Shown in pieces: positions 13,865 to 21,720 of a DNA stretch of 21,779 bases. The position numbers and the translations under genes were made by a program. The stretch's first letter is position 1. Each line of letters starts with the position of its first letter. Under the pieces are notes generated by a model. That model worked only from the letters and a program-made list of their open reading frames with translations, ran no database searches and was not told where the DNA came from. The DNA is from a virus. The stretch lies in IMG/VR virus record IMGVR_UViG_3300047089_000076, positions 1 through 21,779 of that record, one strand, 5' to 3'.

Positions 13865-14995
13865 TTGTCAGAGACCACGACCACAACGGACGGCCCAGCC
13901 CCTTCAGACGCGCCCTCGTCCAGCGCCGTCGATACGCCCAGCGCGCCCGCGCCATCGGACGCGCCGGCTGACAGCACCCCGCCCTCGTCAGGCACCGACA
14001 GTACTGCGCCTTCGTCAGGCGACAGCCGCCAGTCCGACCGCGATGGATTGCTTGCCGCAGTCCGCAAGGTTGTGGAGACTACGTCCGAGCCTTCAGCCGT
14101 CCCCTCAGCAAAGACTGACGCGGATGCCGAAGGTGGGGATAAGTCTCCCGGGGACCAGGCAGCGGCTCAGGGACAGTCCGGGGACCAATCCCCGCCGGAA
14201 CCCGCCAAGCCCGAACCCGACGCAGATCCGACCGAAGCTGATCTAAAGAAGCTCCGGCCGGAAACCCGCCGGCGCATTGAACGTCTCATCGCGCAACGCA
14301 ATGAGGCCCGTCAGGCCCATGAAGCGATCCAGCCGGAGCTGACCCAGCACCGGCAGCTCCAGGGCTATCTGCAGCAGCACCAGTTGGCGCCCGACGATGT
14401 CAACATGCTGCTGGGGGTCGGCGCTTCGTTACGCCGCGGCGACTACCAGGGCTTCCTGAACGGCGTCATCCCCTACGTGATGGCGGCCCAGGAGGCACTG
14501 GGACTGCGCATCGCCCCCGACATTCAGAAGCAGGTCGACGAGGGGGTGATCGACGAGAACGCAGCCAGGGAACTCACCCGTACGCGGCACCGCGCCGCGC
14601 AGGCCGAGGCCAAGCTGCAGGACGTAAATCGGGCGGCGACCACCTCTCAGCAGGTCCAGCATGTGGAGCGTATCCGCAGCACCGTGGACACCTGGGAACA
14701 GGACATCCGGCGACGCGATCCCGACTATGCCCAGATCGAGGGTGCTGTGCGTCGCTATGCGCAGGGTCTCCTGCAGGAGCGTGGCTCGCCACGCAACGAT
14801 CAGGAGGCGGTGGCGCTGGTGCAGGCGGCGTATGACGAAGTCCGATCCATGTTTGCCCAGACGCGTCCCGCGCCTCGGCCGACACGGCCTGCTCCGTCCA
14901 GCATCCATGTCGCAACCGGCACGCAAAGCGCCGATCCACGCAACTTGAAAGAGGCGGTGGTGATGGCGCTCAGCAATATGCGGCGTGCCTCCTGA
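13865..14995 (+). CDS. Head scaffolding protein
   Basis: A 376-aa protein immediately upstream of the capsid. The frame has a TAG at 13850-13852 and no ATG before residue about 181, so the TTG at 13865, preceded by AGGATCGG, is the likely start. Residues 1-125 are disordered, rich in Ser/Thr/Pro/Ala/Asp. Residues 124-165 form a charged helix (EADLKKLRPETRRRIERLIAQRNEARQ). Residues 174-245 contain LAPDDVNMLLGVGASLRRGDYQGFLNGVIPYV and a VDEGVIDENAARELTR segment, the usual plan of podoviral scaffolds. Another coiled region follows and the C-terminus is short and basic (MALSNMRRAS), as expected for a capsid-binding tail. Scaffold guides procapsid assembly and is then lost. Confidence 0.82.
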   Translation: MSETTTTTDGPAPSDAPSSSAVDTPSAPAPSDAPADSTPPSSGTDSTAPSSGDSRQSDRDGLLAAVRKVVETTSEPSAVPSAKTDADAEGGDKSPGDQAAAQGQSGDQSPPEPAKPEPDADPTEADLKKLRPETRRRIERLIAQRNEARQAHEAIQPELTQHRQLQGYLQQHQLAPDDVNMLLGVGASLRRGDYQGFLNGVIPYVMAAQEALGLRIAPDIQKQVDEGVIDENAARELTRTRHRAAQAEAKLQDVNRAATTSQQVQHVERIRSTVDTWEQDIRRRDPDYAQIEGAVRRYAQGLLQERGSPRNDQEAVALVQAAYDEVRSMFAQTRPAPRPTRPAPSSIHVATGTQSADPRNLKEAVVMALSNMRRAS

Positions 14996-15009
14996 CATGG
15001 TAAAGCAAA

Positions 15010-16089
15010 ATGGCCTTCACGGCAGGAGAACTCACGAATATCGCTAACGCTGCACTCGACTTCTACTACAACAAGGGAGATACCTTCAAACAGAGTATCC
15101 AGGCCAAGCCGCTGCTTCGCATGATGGAAGCCGGTGCCAAGTCCTTCCCCGGTGGCAAGGGCAATATCAGCCTCGCGGTGAAGGGTGATTACGGCGCTGG
15201 CGGGACCAACGACCACGTCGTTGGCTATACCCACAATGACACGGTCAATTTCTACACCCCGGCGAATATCAAGCGGGTGAACTACCCGTGGCGTGAGCAT
15301 CACATGGGCCTCACGCTGACCCACACGGAACTCAAGATCGACGGCATCAGCGTCACCGATGACGCCGGTGACGGCAGCAGCCTGTCCAATCACTCGGATC
15401 GCGATGTCACGGTCCTGGTGAACCTCTTGCAGGACAAGCTGGAGGACTTTGGCGAGCAGTATGCCCGGTCCATGAACAGCCTCATGTGGGGCGACGGCAC
15501 GGGTGACGCTAAGGCCCTCGCGGGCATGCAGGCGATCATCGTCGACGTGCCGAACACTGGCTCGCTGGGCGGCCTGGCACGCACCAACACCTGGTGGCAG
15601 AACCGCAGTGCCACGCCGGCTTATGGTACCGCCGGTGGCCGCGCCGCGATCACTTCGGCGACCACGGCGGGTGGCGCTCTCCTGCAATTCCTGCAGAACG
15701 AGTATCGCCAGTTGATCCGCTACGGTGGCCGGCCGTCGAAGTTCCTCGCCGGCAGCGCCTTCATCAATGCGATGGAGATCGAGCTGCGCGCCAACGGTAA
15801 CTACTCGATGACCGGTTTCACCGGCCCTCAGGACGGCAGTATGGGCAGCCTGAAGTTTATGAATTGCACCATTGAGTACGACCCAACGCTCGATGATCTC
15901 GGCCGGTCGAAGTTCGCCTACTGGTTCGACCCGCGGCACATCTATCTGATGAAACAGGACGGTGAGTGGGACCACAAGTTCACGCCCAGCCGGCCGTACA
16001 ACCAGTTCGTCATGTACAAGTCGATGACCCATACAGGGCAAATGGTGGCGCAACAGGTGAACTCGGCGCTCGTGGTGGCTATCGCGTAG
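15010..16089 (+). CDS. Major capsid protein
   Basis: A 359-aa protein placed between scaffold and a strong terminator-like hairpin. Early residues MAFTAGELTNIANAALDFYYN lead to KPLLRMMEAGAKSFPGGKGNISLAVKG, and the middle carries VNYPWREHHMGLTLTHTELK, NLLQDKLEDFGEQYARSMNSLMW and WFDPRHIYLMKQDGEWDHKF, consistent with an HK97-type coat protein. This identification rests on position, length and general pattern rather than on one diagnostic motif. It would form the icosahedral shell. The ribosome binding site is poor (GGTAAAGCAAA before ATG), so translation may be coupled to the scaffold gene 14 bases upstream. Confidence 0.85.
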   Translation: MAFTAGELTNIANAALDFYYNKGDTFKQSIQAKPLLRMMEAGAKSFPGGKGNISLAVKGDYGAGGTNDHVVGYTHNDTVNFYTPANIKRVNYPWREHHMGLTLTHTELKIDGISVTDDAGDGSSLSNHSDRDVTVLVNLLQDKLEDFGEQYARSMNSLMWGDGTGDAKALAGMQAIIVDVPNTGSLGGLARTNTWWQNRSATPAYGTAGGRAAITSATTAGGALLQFLQNEYRQLIRYGGRPSKFLAGSAFINAMEIELRANGNYSMTGFTGPQDGSMGSLKFMNCTIEYDPTLDDLGRSKFAYWFDPRHIYLMKQDGEWDHKFTPSRPYNQFVMYKSMTHTGQMVAQQVNSALVVAIA

Positions 16090-16096
16090 CGCCCGA

Positions 16097-16143
16097 GGGG
16101 CAGCGCCGGCGGCCTGCCAACCCGCGCCGGCGCTGCTTCGTTT
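16097..16143 (+). terminator. Rho-independent-like terminator after the capsid gene
   Basis: GCAGCGCCGGC (16100-16110) pairs perfectly over 11 bp with GCCGGCGCTGC (16126-16136); G-T and G-C pairs can extend it to 16097/16139. The loop is 15 bases. A T-containing run (TTCGTTT) follows. Stem strength is high but the U-tract is short and interrupted, so partial termination is likely. T7 also has a partial terminator just after its capsid gene. Confidence 0.75.
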
Positions 16144-16152
16144 CATGTGAAA
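16141..16152. promoter_or_regulatory. Second TTTCATRTGAAA inverted repeat
   Basis: TTTCATGTGAAA differs by one base from the palindrome at 223-234 and lies between the capsid terminator and the AGGAG (16156-16160) of the next gene. Its arms TTTCA/TGAAA are perfect. It could be a regulatory site restarting transcription after the terminator; chance cannot be excluded. Confidence 0.3.
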
Positions 16153-16168
16153 CACAGGAGAGAAGCCT

Positions 16169-16333
16169 ATGCCGTCAGTCTCCAAAGCTCAGTCCCGCCT
16201 GATGCACGGCGTTGCGTCCGGCAGCATCAAAGGCTCTAGCGTGCCGAAAAAGGTCGCGCGTGAGTTCGTCGCGGCCGACAAGGGCAAAAGTCAGGCCAAG
16301 CTGCCCAACCGCAAGTCCGCGAGGGGGCGATAG
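16169..16333 (+). CDS. Small basic phage protein (MPSVSKAQ type)
   Basis: A 54-aa lysine-rich protein beginning MPSVSKAQSRLMHGVASGS and containing VPKKVAREFVAADKGK and KLPNRKSARGR. Many phages and prophages encode a short protein of this kind (M-P-x-x-SKaQxRlM ... S.p..Va.eFv.aDk), of unknown function. AGGAG lies eight bases upstream of ATG. It is the first gene after the capsid terminator. The high positive charge suggests binding of nucleic acid or of an acidic partner; that is inference only. Confidence 0.75.
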   Translation: MPSVSKAQSRLMHGVASGSIKGSSVPKKVAREFVAADKGKSQAKLPNRKSARGR

Positions 16334-16335
16334 CC

Positions 16336-17028
16336 ATGCCCGCGTTCCATCTGTTGCGCTGTATGGTCGCTCTGGGCGGCGACAGCGGCACCACGGTCTA
16401 TCGCCACCGTGCCCGGCCAATCGTGTTCCCCGAGCTGCCGATCCTGCAGTACCTGCATGGCGAGGAAGCCATCACCGACATCGCCGTGGTCGGTACCTGG
16501 GAGACCACCAACGACGAGGTGCTGGCCCGGCTGAACCAGACCTACGCACCGGAGGCGGTGCAGGCGGTGTTCCCGGGGAACCGTCCGCGGTTGCCCTTAT
16601 CGGACGCTTCGCTCCCGCGTTGCACACTGCCGGTCTACAAGCCGCGGCCGACCCGGCCGGACAATCCCGATCCAAGGCTGAAGCCGCTCGATCAGTTCAC
16701 GATAACGCCGGACATGCCGGTGCTTGATCCGCCCGACCTGCCCTCGGAGGACGAGCCGACGCCGGACGAGATCGCGGCGCATGCACAGGACGACGCCGAT
16801 GACATGGGACTGGCCGATCCTGACGCTGGCGCTGGTCCTGATGGTCCTGAGCTTCCTGATCAGATGATGCCTCGTCCCGGGGACCAGCCACACATCGTGC
16901 GCGACACACTTGGCCGCGGCTCGTCCCGTCGCGCCGGCGCGGCACGCGCTCCAGCGACGCTGCCTGACGTGAACGCCGGCAGCAGTCATTCGCCGGCGTT
17001 CTTCGCTGGGCATCGGAGCCGTCCCTGA
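16336..17028 (+). CDS. Head-adjacent protein of unknown function
   Basis: A 230-aa protein two bases after the preceding stop. The N-terminal half (1-110) is folded-looking: HLLRCMVALGGDSGTTVYRHRARPI, then LPILQYLHGEEAITDIAVVGTW, then NQTYAPEAVQAVFPGNRPRLPLS. This pattern (a short strand with L.C.VAL.GD, then vLqylHGEdAv) recurs in phage proteins located between capsid and tail adaptor. The C-terminal half is disordered, rich in Pro, Asp and Glu to about residue 190, then basic. It may be a minor head or decoration protein. I do not recognise a characterised family. Confidence 0.65.
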   Translation: MPAFHLLRCMVALGGDSGTTVYRHRARPIVFPELPILQYLHGEEAITDIAVVGTWETTNDEVLARLNQTYAPEAVQAVFPGNRPRLPLSDASLPRCTLPVYKPRPTRPDNPDPRLKPLDQFTITPDMPVLDPPDLPSEDEPTPDEIAAHAQDDADDMGLADPDAGAGPDGPELPDQMMPRPGDQPHIVRDTLGRGSSRRAGAARAPATLPDVNAGSSHSPAFFAGHRSRP

Positions 17029-17780
17029 TGGGCAAGCAGCTGCGCGACATGCTGACCGATCTCCGCGCTGAGATCGGTCACTCGACCAATGTCGCGCACG
17101 GCATCAACGACCGCGACACGCTGCTCTACTACCTTAACCGCACGCAGCTGCAGTTGTACCAGGACTACGACTGGCCGCAGCTGATCATCGATCGCGACAT
17201 CAAGCTGGAAGACGGCACGCGCTTCTACGACTACCCGGCTGATCTCGCTTTCGACGACATCACGCATATCTGGGTGCTGATCAACACGGTCTACAACGAG
17301 CTGGCCTACGGCATCGGTCCGTACGAGATGGTGCTGTGGAACTCGGACAACGGCTTCAAGTCCTGGCCTACCCGCAAGTGGATGCACCACGCGGACGACA
17401 ACACGATGGAGCTGTGGCCGGTCCCCGACGCCAGCGCAGCCAGCGCCAACGCCATCATCCGGGTGCGCGGGACCAAGACCGTCTTCAAGATGATCAACGA
17501 CAGCGACGAGGCGACCCTGCCCGACAACCTGATCGTGCTGTTCAGCGCGGTCGAGATCCTGCAGCGGGACGCCGCCAAGGATGCCGCGCTCAAGCTGCAG
17601 AAGGCCAACGAGGCGATGCGGCGGCATCGGGTGCGGCAGTTCAGCCACAAGCAGGTCCGCCCCATGGCGATCGGCGGCGGCGGTGGCGACGCGCAGTCGC
17701 GGCCCGGGCACCAGCCGGTCCTGGGACTTGACTACGTGCCCCCGGGGTACGGAAGCGGACCTGGGTCAGTGCAGCACTGA
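17028..17780 (+). CDS. Head-to-tail adaptor (tail tubular protein A-like)
   Basis: A 250-aa protein starting with TGATG overlap. Residues 1-60 read MGKQLRDMLTDLRAEIGHST ... LLYYLNRTQLQLYQDYDWPQL, the typical opening helices of T7 gp11/P22 gp4-type adaptors. The middle includes FYDYPADLAFDDITHIWV and WPTRKWMHHADDNTMELWPVPD, then IIRVRGTKTV and a helix EILQRDAAKDAALKLQKANEAMRRHR. The last 40 residues are Gly/Pro-rich and probably unstructured. This protein would form the 12-mer ring below the portal. The neighbour downstream is nozzle-like, as in T7 and P22. Identification is by pattern and order. Confidence 0.8.
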   Translation: MGKQLRDMLTDLRAEIGHSTNVAHGINDRDTLLYYLNRTQLQLYQDYDWPQLIIDRDIKLEDGTRFYDYPADLAFDDITHIWVLINTVYNELAYGIGPYEMVLWNSDNGFKSWPTRKWMHHADDNTMELWPVPDASAASANAIIRVRGTKTVFKMINDSDEATLPDNLIVLFSAVEILQRDAAKDAALKLQKANEAMRRHRVRQFSHKQVRPMAIGGGGGDAQSRPGHQPVLGLDYVPPGYGSGPGSVQH

Positions 17781-19201
17781 TGCCTGATAGCAAGGTCTTC
17801 TCGGTCACTGACTTCAAAGAGGGTCTTGACGTGCGCAAGACCCCGCTCACCGCGCCCGGTGGATCACTGCGTATCCTGGAGAACGCGGTGATCAACCAGG
17901 GCGGCGAGATCGAGAAGCGCCTCGCTTTCGTGCTGATGACGACGATGCCGGCGGGCTGGATTTATCTGATCGGCCAGGGTGGCAATCTGCACGCGTTCTG
18001 CGTTGGTGGCGCTGCACCCATCCCGCCTGGGATAACGCCGGTGCCGATCGTGCCGCACACTCTGGAGGCACCGCCAGGAGGGGACACAGTCACCTGGATC
18101 GCGGACATCGAAGCGTACGGCACGTCGTTCTACGTCTGCGGCGTCAGTTCAACGCGCTGGTATTGCTGGTACAACGACGTGCTGGTGTATGAAGCGGACG
18201 GTAGCTTGAGCAGCGGTAGCTACGCGCGCACCTGGAAGTCCAAGATGTATCGGATCGACGGGGATTATCTGCGCTTCTCCGGGGTGAACAACCCGGCGCA
18301 GAATGACCCGGCCTCCGTCACGGAACCAGGCGCCGGCTTCATCAACCTGGCCCTCAACGACCCGGACGCTGAAGCTCTGGTCAGCATGGAAATCTATTAC
18401 GCGCAGCTGGCGATCAGTGCCCGTCTGCAGACCCAGCTGTGGAGCCTCGATCCCGATCCGACCAAGGACACGCTGAGCCAGCTGTTGCGGATCGGCTGCG
18501 CCGCACCTCGCTCGATGGTGCAATTCGGCACCGGTGATGTCCTGTTCCTGTCCGATAGCGGCGTGCGCAGCCTGAAGGCGCTCTACGTCAACCTGGCTGC
18601 CAGCGTGTCGGACGTTGGATCGGCGATCGATCCTCTGCTGATCGAGGCGCTTCGTTTGAACCCGGGATATACCGGCTGGTGTGACGCCGTGGTGCAGCCG
18701 ATCCAGGGGCGCTACTGGCTGTCTTATGTCAACACGATCTACGTGCTGTCGTACTTCCCCGCCGGCAGCATCACGGCGTGGTCGACCTTCAATACCGGCT
18801 TTCTGGTGAAGAACTTCGCGCTGGTCGGCAACCAGATGTTCGTGAACGACAGCAATGGCAACATCTATCTCTATGGCGGGCTTACTCATAACGAATACGA
18901 CAGCACCAAGGTTATTGTCCGCACGCCGCATATGAGTGCCGACAGCCCGACCGAGAACAAGCGCATCAAGAGTTTCGACGTGATGTGCCAAGGCGCGTGG
19001 TCCATAAACATCGGCATGTTGCCCAACAACACCGAGGCGTTCGAGCTGGCCGCCAATATCACGAACAACACCTATGGCTTGATGAGCATCCCCTTTGCCG
19101 GTTACGGCACGCATCTGGGCATTCACATGGAGCATCAGGCCCCCGGACCGGCCGTGATGTCGGCGCTGCATTTCAATCTGCAGGCAGGGGTCGTCAAATA
19201 A
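17780..19201 (+). CDS. Tail nozzle / DNA stabilisation protein (tail tubular B-like)
   Basis: A 473-aa protein, again coupled by TGATG. The start MPDSKVFSVTDFKEGLDVRKTPLTAPGGSLRILENAVINQGGEIEKR is typical of podovirus nozzle proteins (F..GLd.R......NA....GG.i.KR). The rest is a beta-rich chain with repeated aromatic motifs, e.g. SFYVCGVSSTRWYCWYND, RTWKSKMYRIDGDYLRFSGVNNP, GDVLFLSDSGVRSLKAL, RYWLSYVNTIYVLSYFPAGSITAWSTFN, that fit a propeller. It lies between T7's gp12 (794 aa) and smaller P22 gp10-like forms (472 aa); its length equals the latter. It plugs or lines the tail after packaging. Confidence 0.8.
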   Translation: MPDSKVFSVTDFKEGLDVRKTPLTAPGGSLRILENAVINQGGEIEKRLAFVLMTTMPAGWIYLIGQGGNLHAFCVGGAAPIPPGITPVPIVPHTLEAPPGGDTVTWIADIEAYGTSFYVCGVSSTRWYCWYNDVLVYEADGSLSSGSYARTWKSKMYRIDGDYLRFSGVNNPAQNDPASVTEPGAGFINLALNDPDAEALVSMEIYYAQLAISARLQTQLWSLDPDPTKDTLSQLLRIGCAAPRSMVQFGTGDVLFLSDSGVRSLKALYVNLAASVSDVGSAIDPLLIEALRLNPGYTGWCDAVVQPIQGRYWLSYVNTIYVLSYFPAGSITAWSTFNTGFLVKNFALVGNQMFVNDSNGNIYLYGGLTHNEYDSTKVIVRTPHMSADSPTENKRIKSFDVMCQGAWSINIGMLPNNTEAFELAANITNNTYGLMSIPFAGYGTHLGIHMEHQAPGPAVMSALHFNLQAGVVK

Positions 19202-19782
19202 TGGGTGTCGTCAATGCACACGAGGTGACGCTTGAGGGCCTGACCCACATCGTGCGCAACATGCGCGAGCGGGACCGGCGCGAGATCTTCGCGCTGCGCT
19301 GGGACGATGACGAGGACGCGCTGATCCGCGACATCCTGCATGTCGCCGGCGCGATGTGGCGGGTCTGGACCTGGGACGGCGAGCCGGTCGCAGTCAACGG
19401 CGTGATCCCGATGCGCCCCGGCGTAGTGATCTGCGGCGCGTTCGGCACCGACAAGTGGCGCCTCGCCTTACGTCCGATCACGCACTGGTCCCGCGACTTT
19501 ATCATCCCGGCGCTGCAGCACGCGAACTATCACCGCGGCGAAGCTTATGTCCTGGCCGCCAACACCGACAGCCGGCGCTGGATCGAGATGCTGGGTGGCA
19601 AGATCGAGACGCTGTTGCAGGGCTACGGCCGCAACCGCGAGGACTTCCTTCTCTACGTCTGGGACCTGACCAGGAGCGACGATCATGTGCATCGGCGGCG
19701 GCCACGCCAGCAGCGGCCCGCAATACGGGATGACGCCTTATGTGGACCCTCAGACGGGACAAGCCCAGTACTACTACACTGA
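19201..19782 (+). CDS. GNAT-like internal virion protein (T7 gp13 type)
   Basis: A 193-aa protein starting at ATG 19201, overlapping the last base of the previous stop. Residues 44-155 have an acetyltransferase-like shape: VWTWDGEPVAVNGVIPMRPGVVICGAFGTDKW, then SRDFIIPALQHANYHRGEAYVLAANTDSRRWIEMLGGKIE, and GYGRNREDFLLYVW at the end of the fold. T7 gp13 and related proteins at this genome position have this shape and probably lack acetylation activity. No clear acetyl-CoA pyrophosphate loop (Q/RxxGxG/A) is visible, so a structural role is more likely. The last 31 residues (from about 162) overlap the next gene in another frame and are Arg-rich, so the fold probably ends near residue 156. Confidence 0.7.
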   Translation: MGVVNAHEVTLEGLTHIVRNMRERDRREIFALRWDDDEDALIRDILHVAGAMWRVWTWDGEPVAVNGVIPMRPGVVICGAFGTDKWRLALRPITHWSRDFIIPALQHANYHRGEAYVLAANTDSRRWIEMLGGKIETLLQGYGRNREDFLLYVWDLTRSDDHVHRRRPRQQRPAIRDDALCGPSDGTSPVLLH

Positions 19783-20629
19783 GGTTGGCGTTCCCGGGGA
19801 ATACGCTGCGCGCGGGGCACAGACCGTGACGCAGTATCAGACGATGGCGAGCCAGGATCTGAGCGACAAGCAGATCAAGGCGCAGCAGGACATCGCGCAG
19901 CAGCAGCAAGAGTTCAATCAGCAGATGGCTGACGCCCAGAAGGCGCAGTACGATCAGCAACAGCAACAGGCCCAGGACCAGGCCGCGCGGCAGAGCGAAT
20001 ACGATACCGGGCGGGCGCAGGCGCTCAGCACGGGCACCGACCAGATCAACCAGGCGTTCGCCAAGTTCTCGCCGGATTACTTCAATCAGTACGCCAAGGA
20101 CTACATGGCCAAGGCGCAGGACGACATCACCTATCAGCAGAACCAGGCGCAGAAGGACCTGGCCTTCAGCCTCGCCCGTCAGGGCATCTCGAACAGCCAG
20201 GCTGGGGTCAATCAGACGGGCCTGATCCAGGAGACCGCCGGGCGTGCTGCCGCCGTGCAGACACAGAACGCGCAGGAACAGGCCAACGCGCTACGCTCCA
20301 ACGTCGCCGGCGCCAAGCAGAACCTGCTGGGCCAGGTCACCGCGTCCGAGAGCATCGGCTCCCCCATAGCGGGCAGCACCGAGCAGGACGTGAACGCGGC
20401 ACTGAACACCCAGAGATCAGCGATCTCGGGTATCACCGCCAACGCTGGCGACGTGGTGGCCAGCACGTCGGGCGTGCCCAGTGTCAGTCCGCTGGCGAAC
20501 ATCTTCTCGGGCGTCCTGGGCGGCGCCGGCAGCTTCCTGAGCGGATCGCAGGCGGCGCAGGTCCAGGGCGCGTTCAACCGAGCCTACGGTGTGACCGGGA
20601 CCAACCCAAGCGCGAGCAGCACGCGATGA
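19685..20629 (+). CDS. Gln/Ala-rich internal virion protein
   Basis: A 314-aa protein starting MCIGGG at ATG 19685 with AGGAG (19672-19676) eight bases upstream; it overlaps the acetyltransferase-like gene by 98 bases. Residues 50-110 are Gln-rich and helical (LSDKQIKAQQDIAQQQQEFNQQMADAQKAQYDQQQQQAQ), a likely coiled coil. The middle has FNQYAKDYMAKAQDDITYQQNQAQKDLAFSLARQGISNSQAG, a motif common in phage core/tail proteins (LARqGi..S....). The C-terminal 80 residues are Gly/Ser/Ala-rich. Like T7 gp14 it starts with Met-Cys. It is probably ejected with DNA or forms the inner core. I would not assign a T7 equivalent more precisely. Confidence 0.72.
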   Translation: MCIGGGHASSGPQYGMTPYVDPQTGQAQYYYTEVGVPGEYAARGAQTVTQYQTMASQDLSDKQIKAQQDIAQQQQEFNQQMADAQKAQYDQQQQQAQDQAARQSEYDTGRAQALSTGTDQINQAFAKFSPDYFNQYAKDYMAKAQDDITYQQNQAQKDLAFSLARQGISNSQAGVNQTGLIQETAGRAAAVQTQNAQEQANALRSNVAGAKQNLLGQVTASESIGSPIAGSTEQDVNAALNTQRSAISGITANAGDVVASTSGVPSVSPLANIFSGVLGGAGSFLSGSQAAQVQGAFNRAYGVTGTNPSASSTR

Positions 20630-20638
20630 GGCAGACCC

Positions 20639-21706
20639 ATGTGTGAACCGATCTCAGCCGGGATTGCCGCAGGCGTCGGGGCGCTGGCCACGGTTGCCGG
20701 CACTGTCATGTCATCGCAGGCGCAGTCTGCGCAGGCGCGTGCCATCGCGGCGCAGAACCGCGCCACGATGCAGGCGCAGCAACAGGGCTTCACCGAGCGC
20801 CTGCGTGCGGGCCAGGCGCAGACCGCGGGTCAAGCCGCGGCGATGCAGCAGACCCTGCAAGACCAGACCGCGGCAGCGCAGCAGATGCGCGACGCGCAGA
20901 TGAGCGCGCTCAAGGGTTACCAGAGCACCCTCGACACCGAGAACGTCCAGGCGGCCAAGCTGCGTGATACCGGCGACACAGCCGCCCAGACCCTCCTGGG
21001 ACAGACCACTGGTCCCGCGCTGGATCAGGCGCAGACCACGTCAGCGGCCCAAGCCGCAGCTCTCTTGCAACCCAGCCTGCCCCCGGGACCACAGCCGACT
21101 GACCCATCGGGCGGGAACAACGCGACTACCAGCGACCCGAACTACCAGTCGGCCTTGGCCCGGCGCACCGCCGAGGCTGCCACCAACATCCGCACCTATG
21201 GCGGTCGGATCGGCCAGGTCGAGAGCTACAACGCGCCGCTGGAAGCCATCAACCTCGCCACCAGCGCGAACAAGACCGGCATCATGCCGGCGCAGACCGC
21301 GGACTATCTCCTGCGCTCCGGCAGCAACGTGCGTCTATTGCCCTCTCAGGTGGCCTACGGGGCCGCCACAGGCGAGGGACAGGCCGCCCAGGGTCTGCTG
21401 CAGTCGCGTGGGCAGAACGCCCTGGACGCGGCCTCGCTGTCCTACGGCAATGCCACCGACATCGCCAACCTGACGCAGAGCGATGCCGATACTCTGGCGG
21501 CCAACAAGGCGAAGCAAGCCACGGCTGACGCCCAGTTCCAGCAGAGCCTGGGCGGCCTGGTCTCGGGGATCGGCAATCTCGGCCTTTACGGGGCCGGGCG
21601 CTATGGCGATCTGTTCGGCAGCGGTATCGATACTGCGGCTAACGCCAATTACCAGGCAGGTGCGTTCGCGACGCAGCCGTCCGGCACATATGGTCCGTTC
21701 AAGTAG
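20639..21706 (+). CDS. Internal virion protein (T7 gp14-like)
   Basis: A 355-aa protein starting MCEPISAGIAAGVGALATVAGTVMSSQAQ: a hydrophobic, glycine-rich first 25 residues as in T7 gp14 (MCWMAAIPIAISGAQAIS), which inserts in the outer membrane to form part of the ejection channel. Residues 30-100 are an Ala/Gln-rich helix. Later segments include YQSALARRTAEAATNIRTYGGRIGQVESYNAPLEAINLA, GIMPAQTADYLLRSG and DADTLAANKAKQATADAQFQQSLGGLVSGIGNLGLYGAG. The gene is longer than T7 gp14 (196 aa). GAGG lies just upstream, overlapping the end of the previous gene. The assignment rests on N-terminal pattern, composition and order. Confidence 0.7.
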   Translation: MCEPISAGIAAGVGALATVAGTVMSSQAQSAQARAIAAQNRATMQAQQQGFTERLRAGQAQTAGQAAAMQQTLQDQTAAAQQMRDAQMSALKGYQSTLDTENVQAAKLRDTGDTAAQTLLGQTTGPALDQAQTTSAAQAAALLQPSLPPGPQPTDPSGGNNATTSDPNYQSALARRTAEAATNIRTYGGRIGQVESYNAPLEAINLATSANKTGIMPAQTADYLLRSGSNVRLLPSQVAYGAATGEGQAAQGLLQSRGQNALDAASLSYGNATDIANLTQSDADTLAANKAKQATADAQFQQSLGGLVSGIGNLGLYGAGRYGDLFGSGIDTAANANYQAGAFATQPSGTYGPFK

Positions 21707-21720
21707 AGGCGCCCTGAACC

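Noticed and set aside
14800-16185. Minus-strand open frame of 461 codons
   Set aside because: Antisense to the capsid gene; the capsid frame has family-like pattern, a neighbouring scaffold and a terminator downstream.
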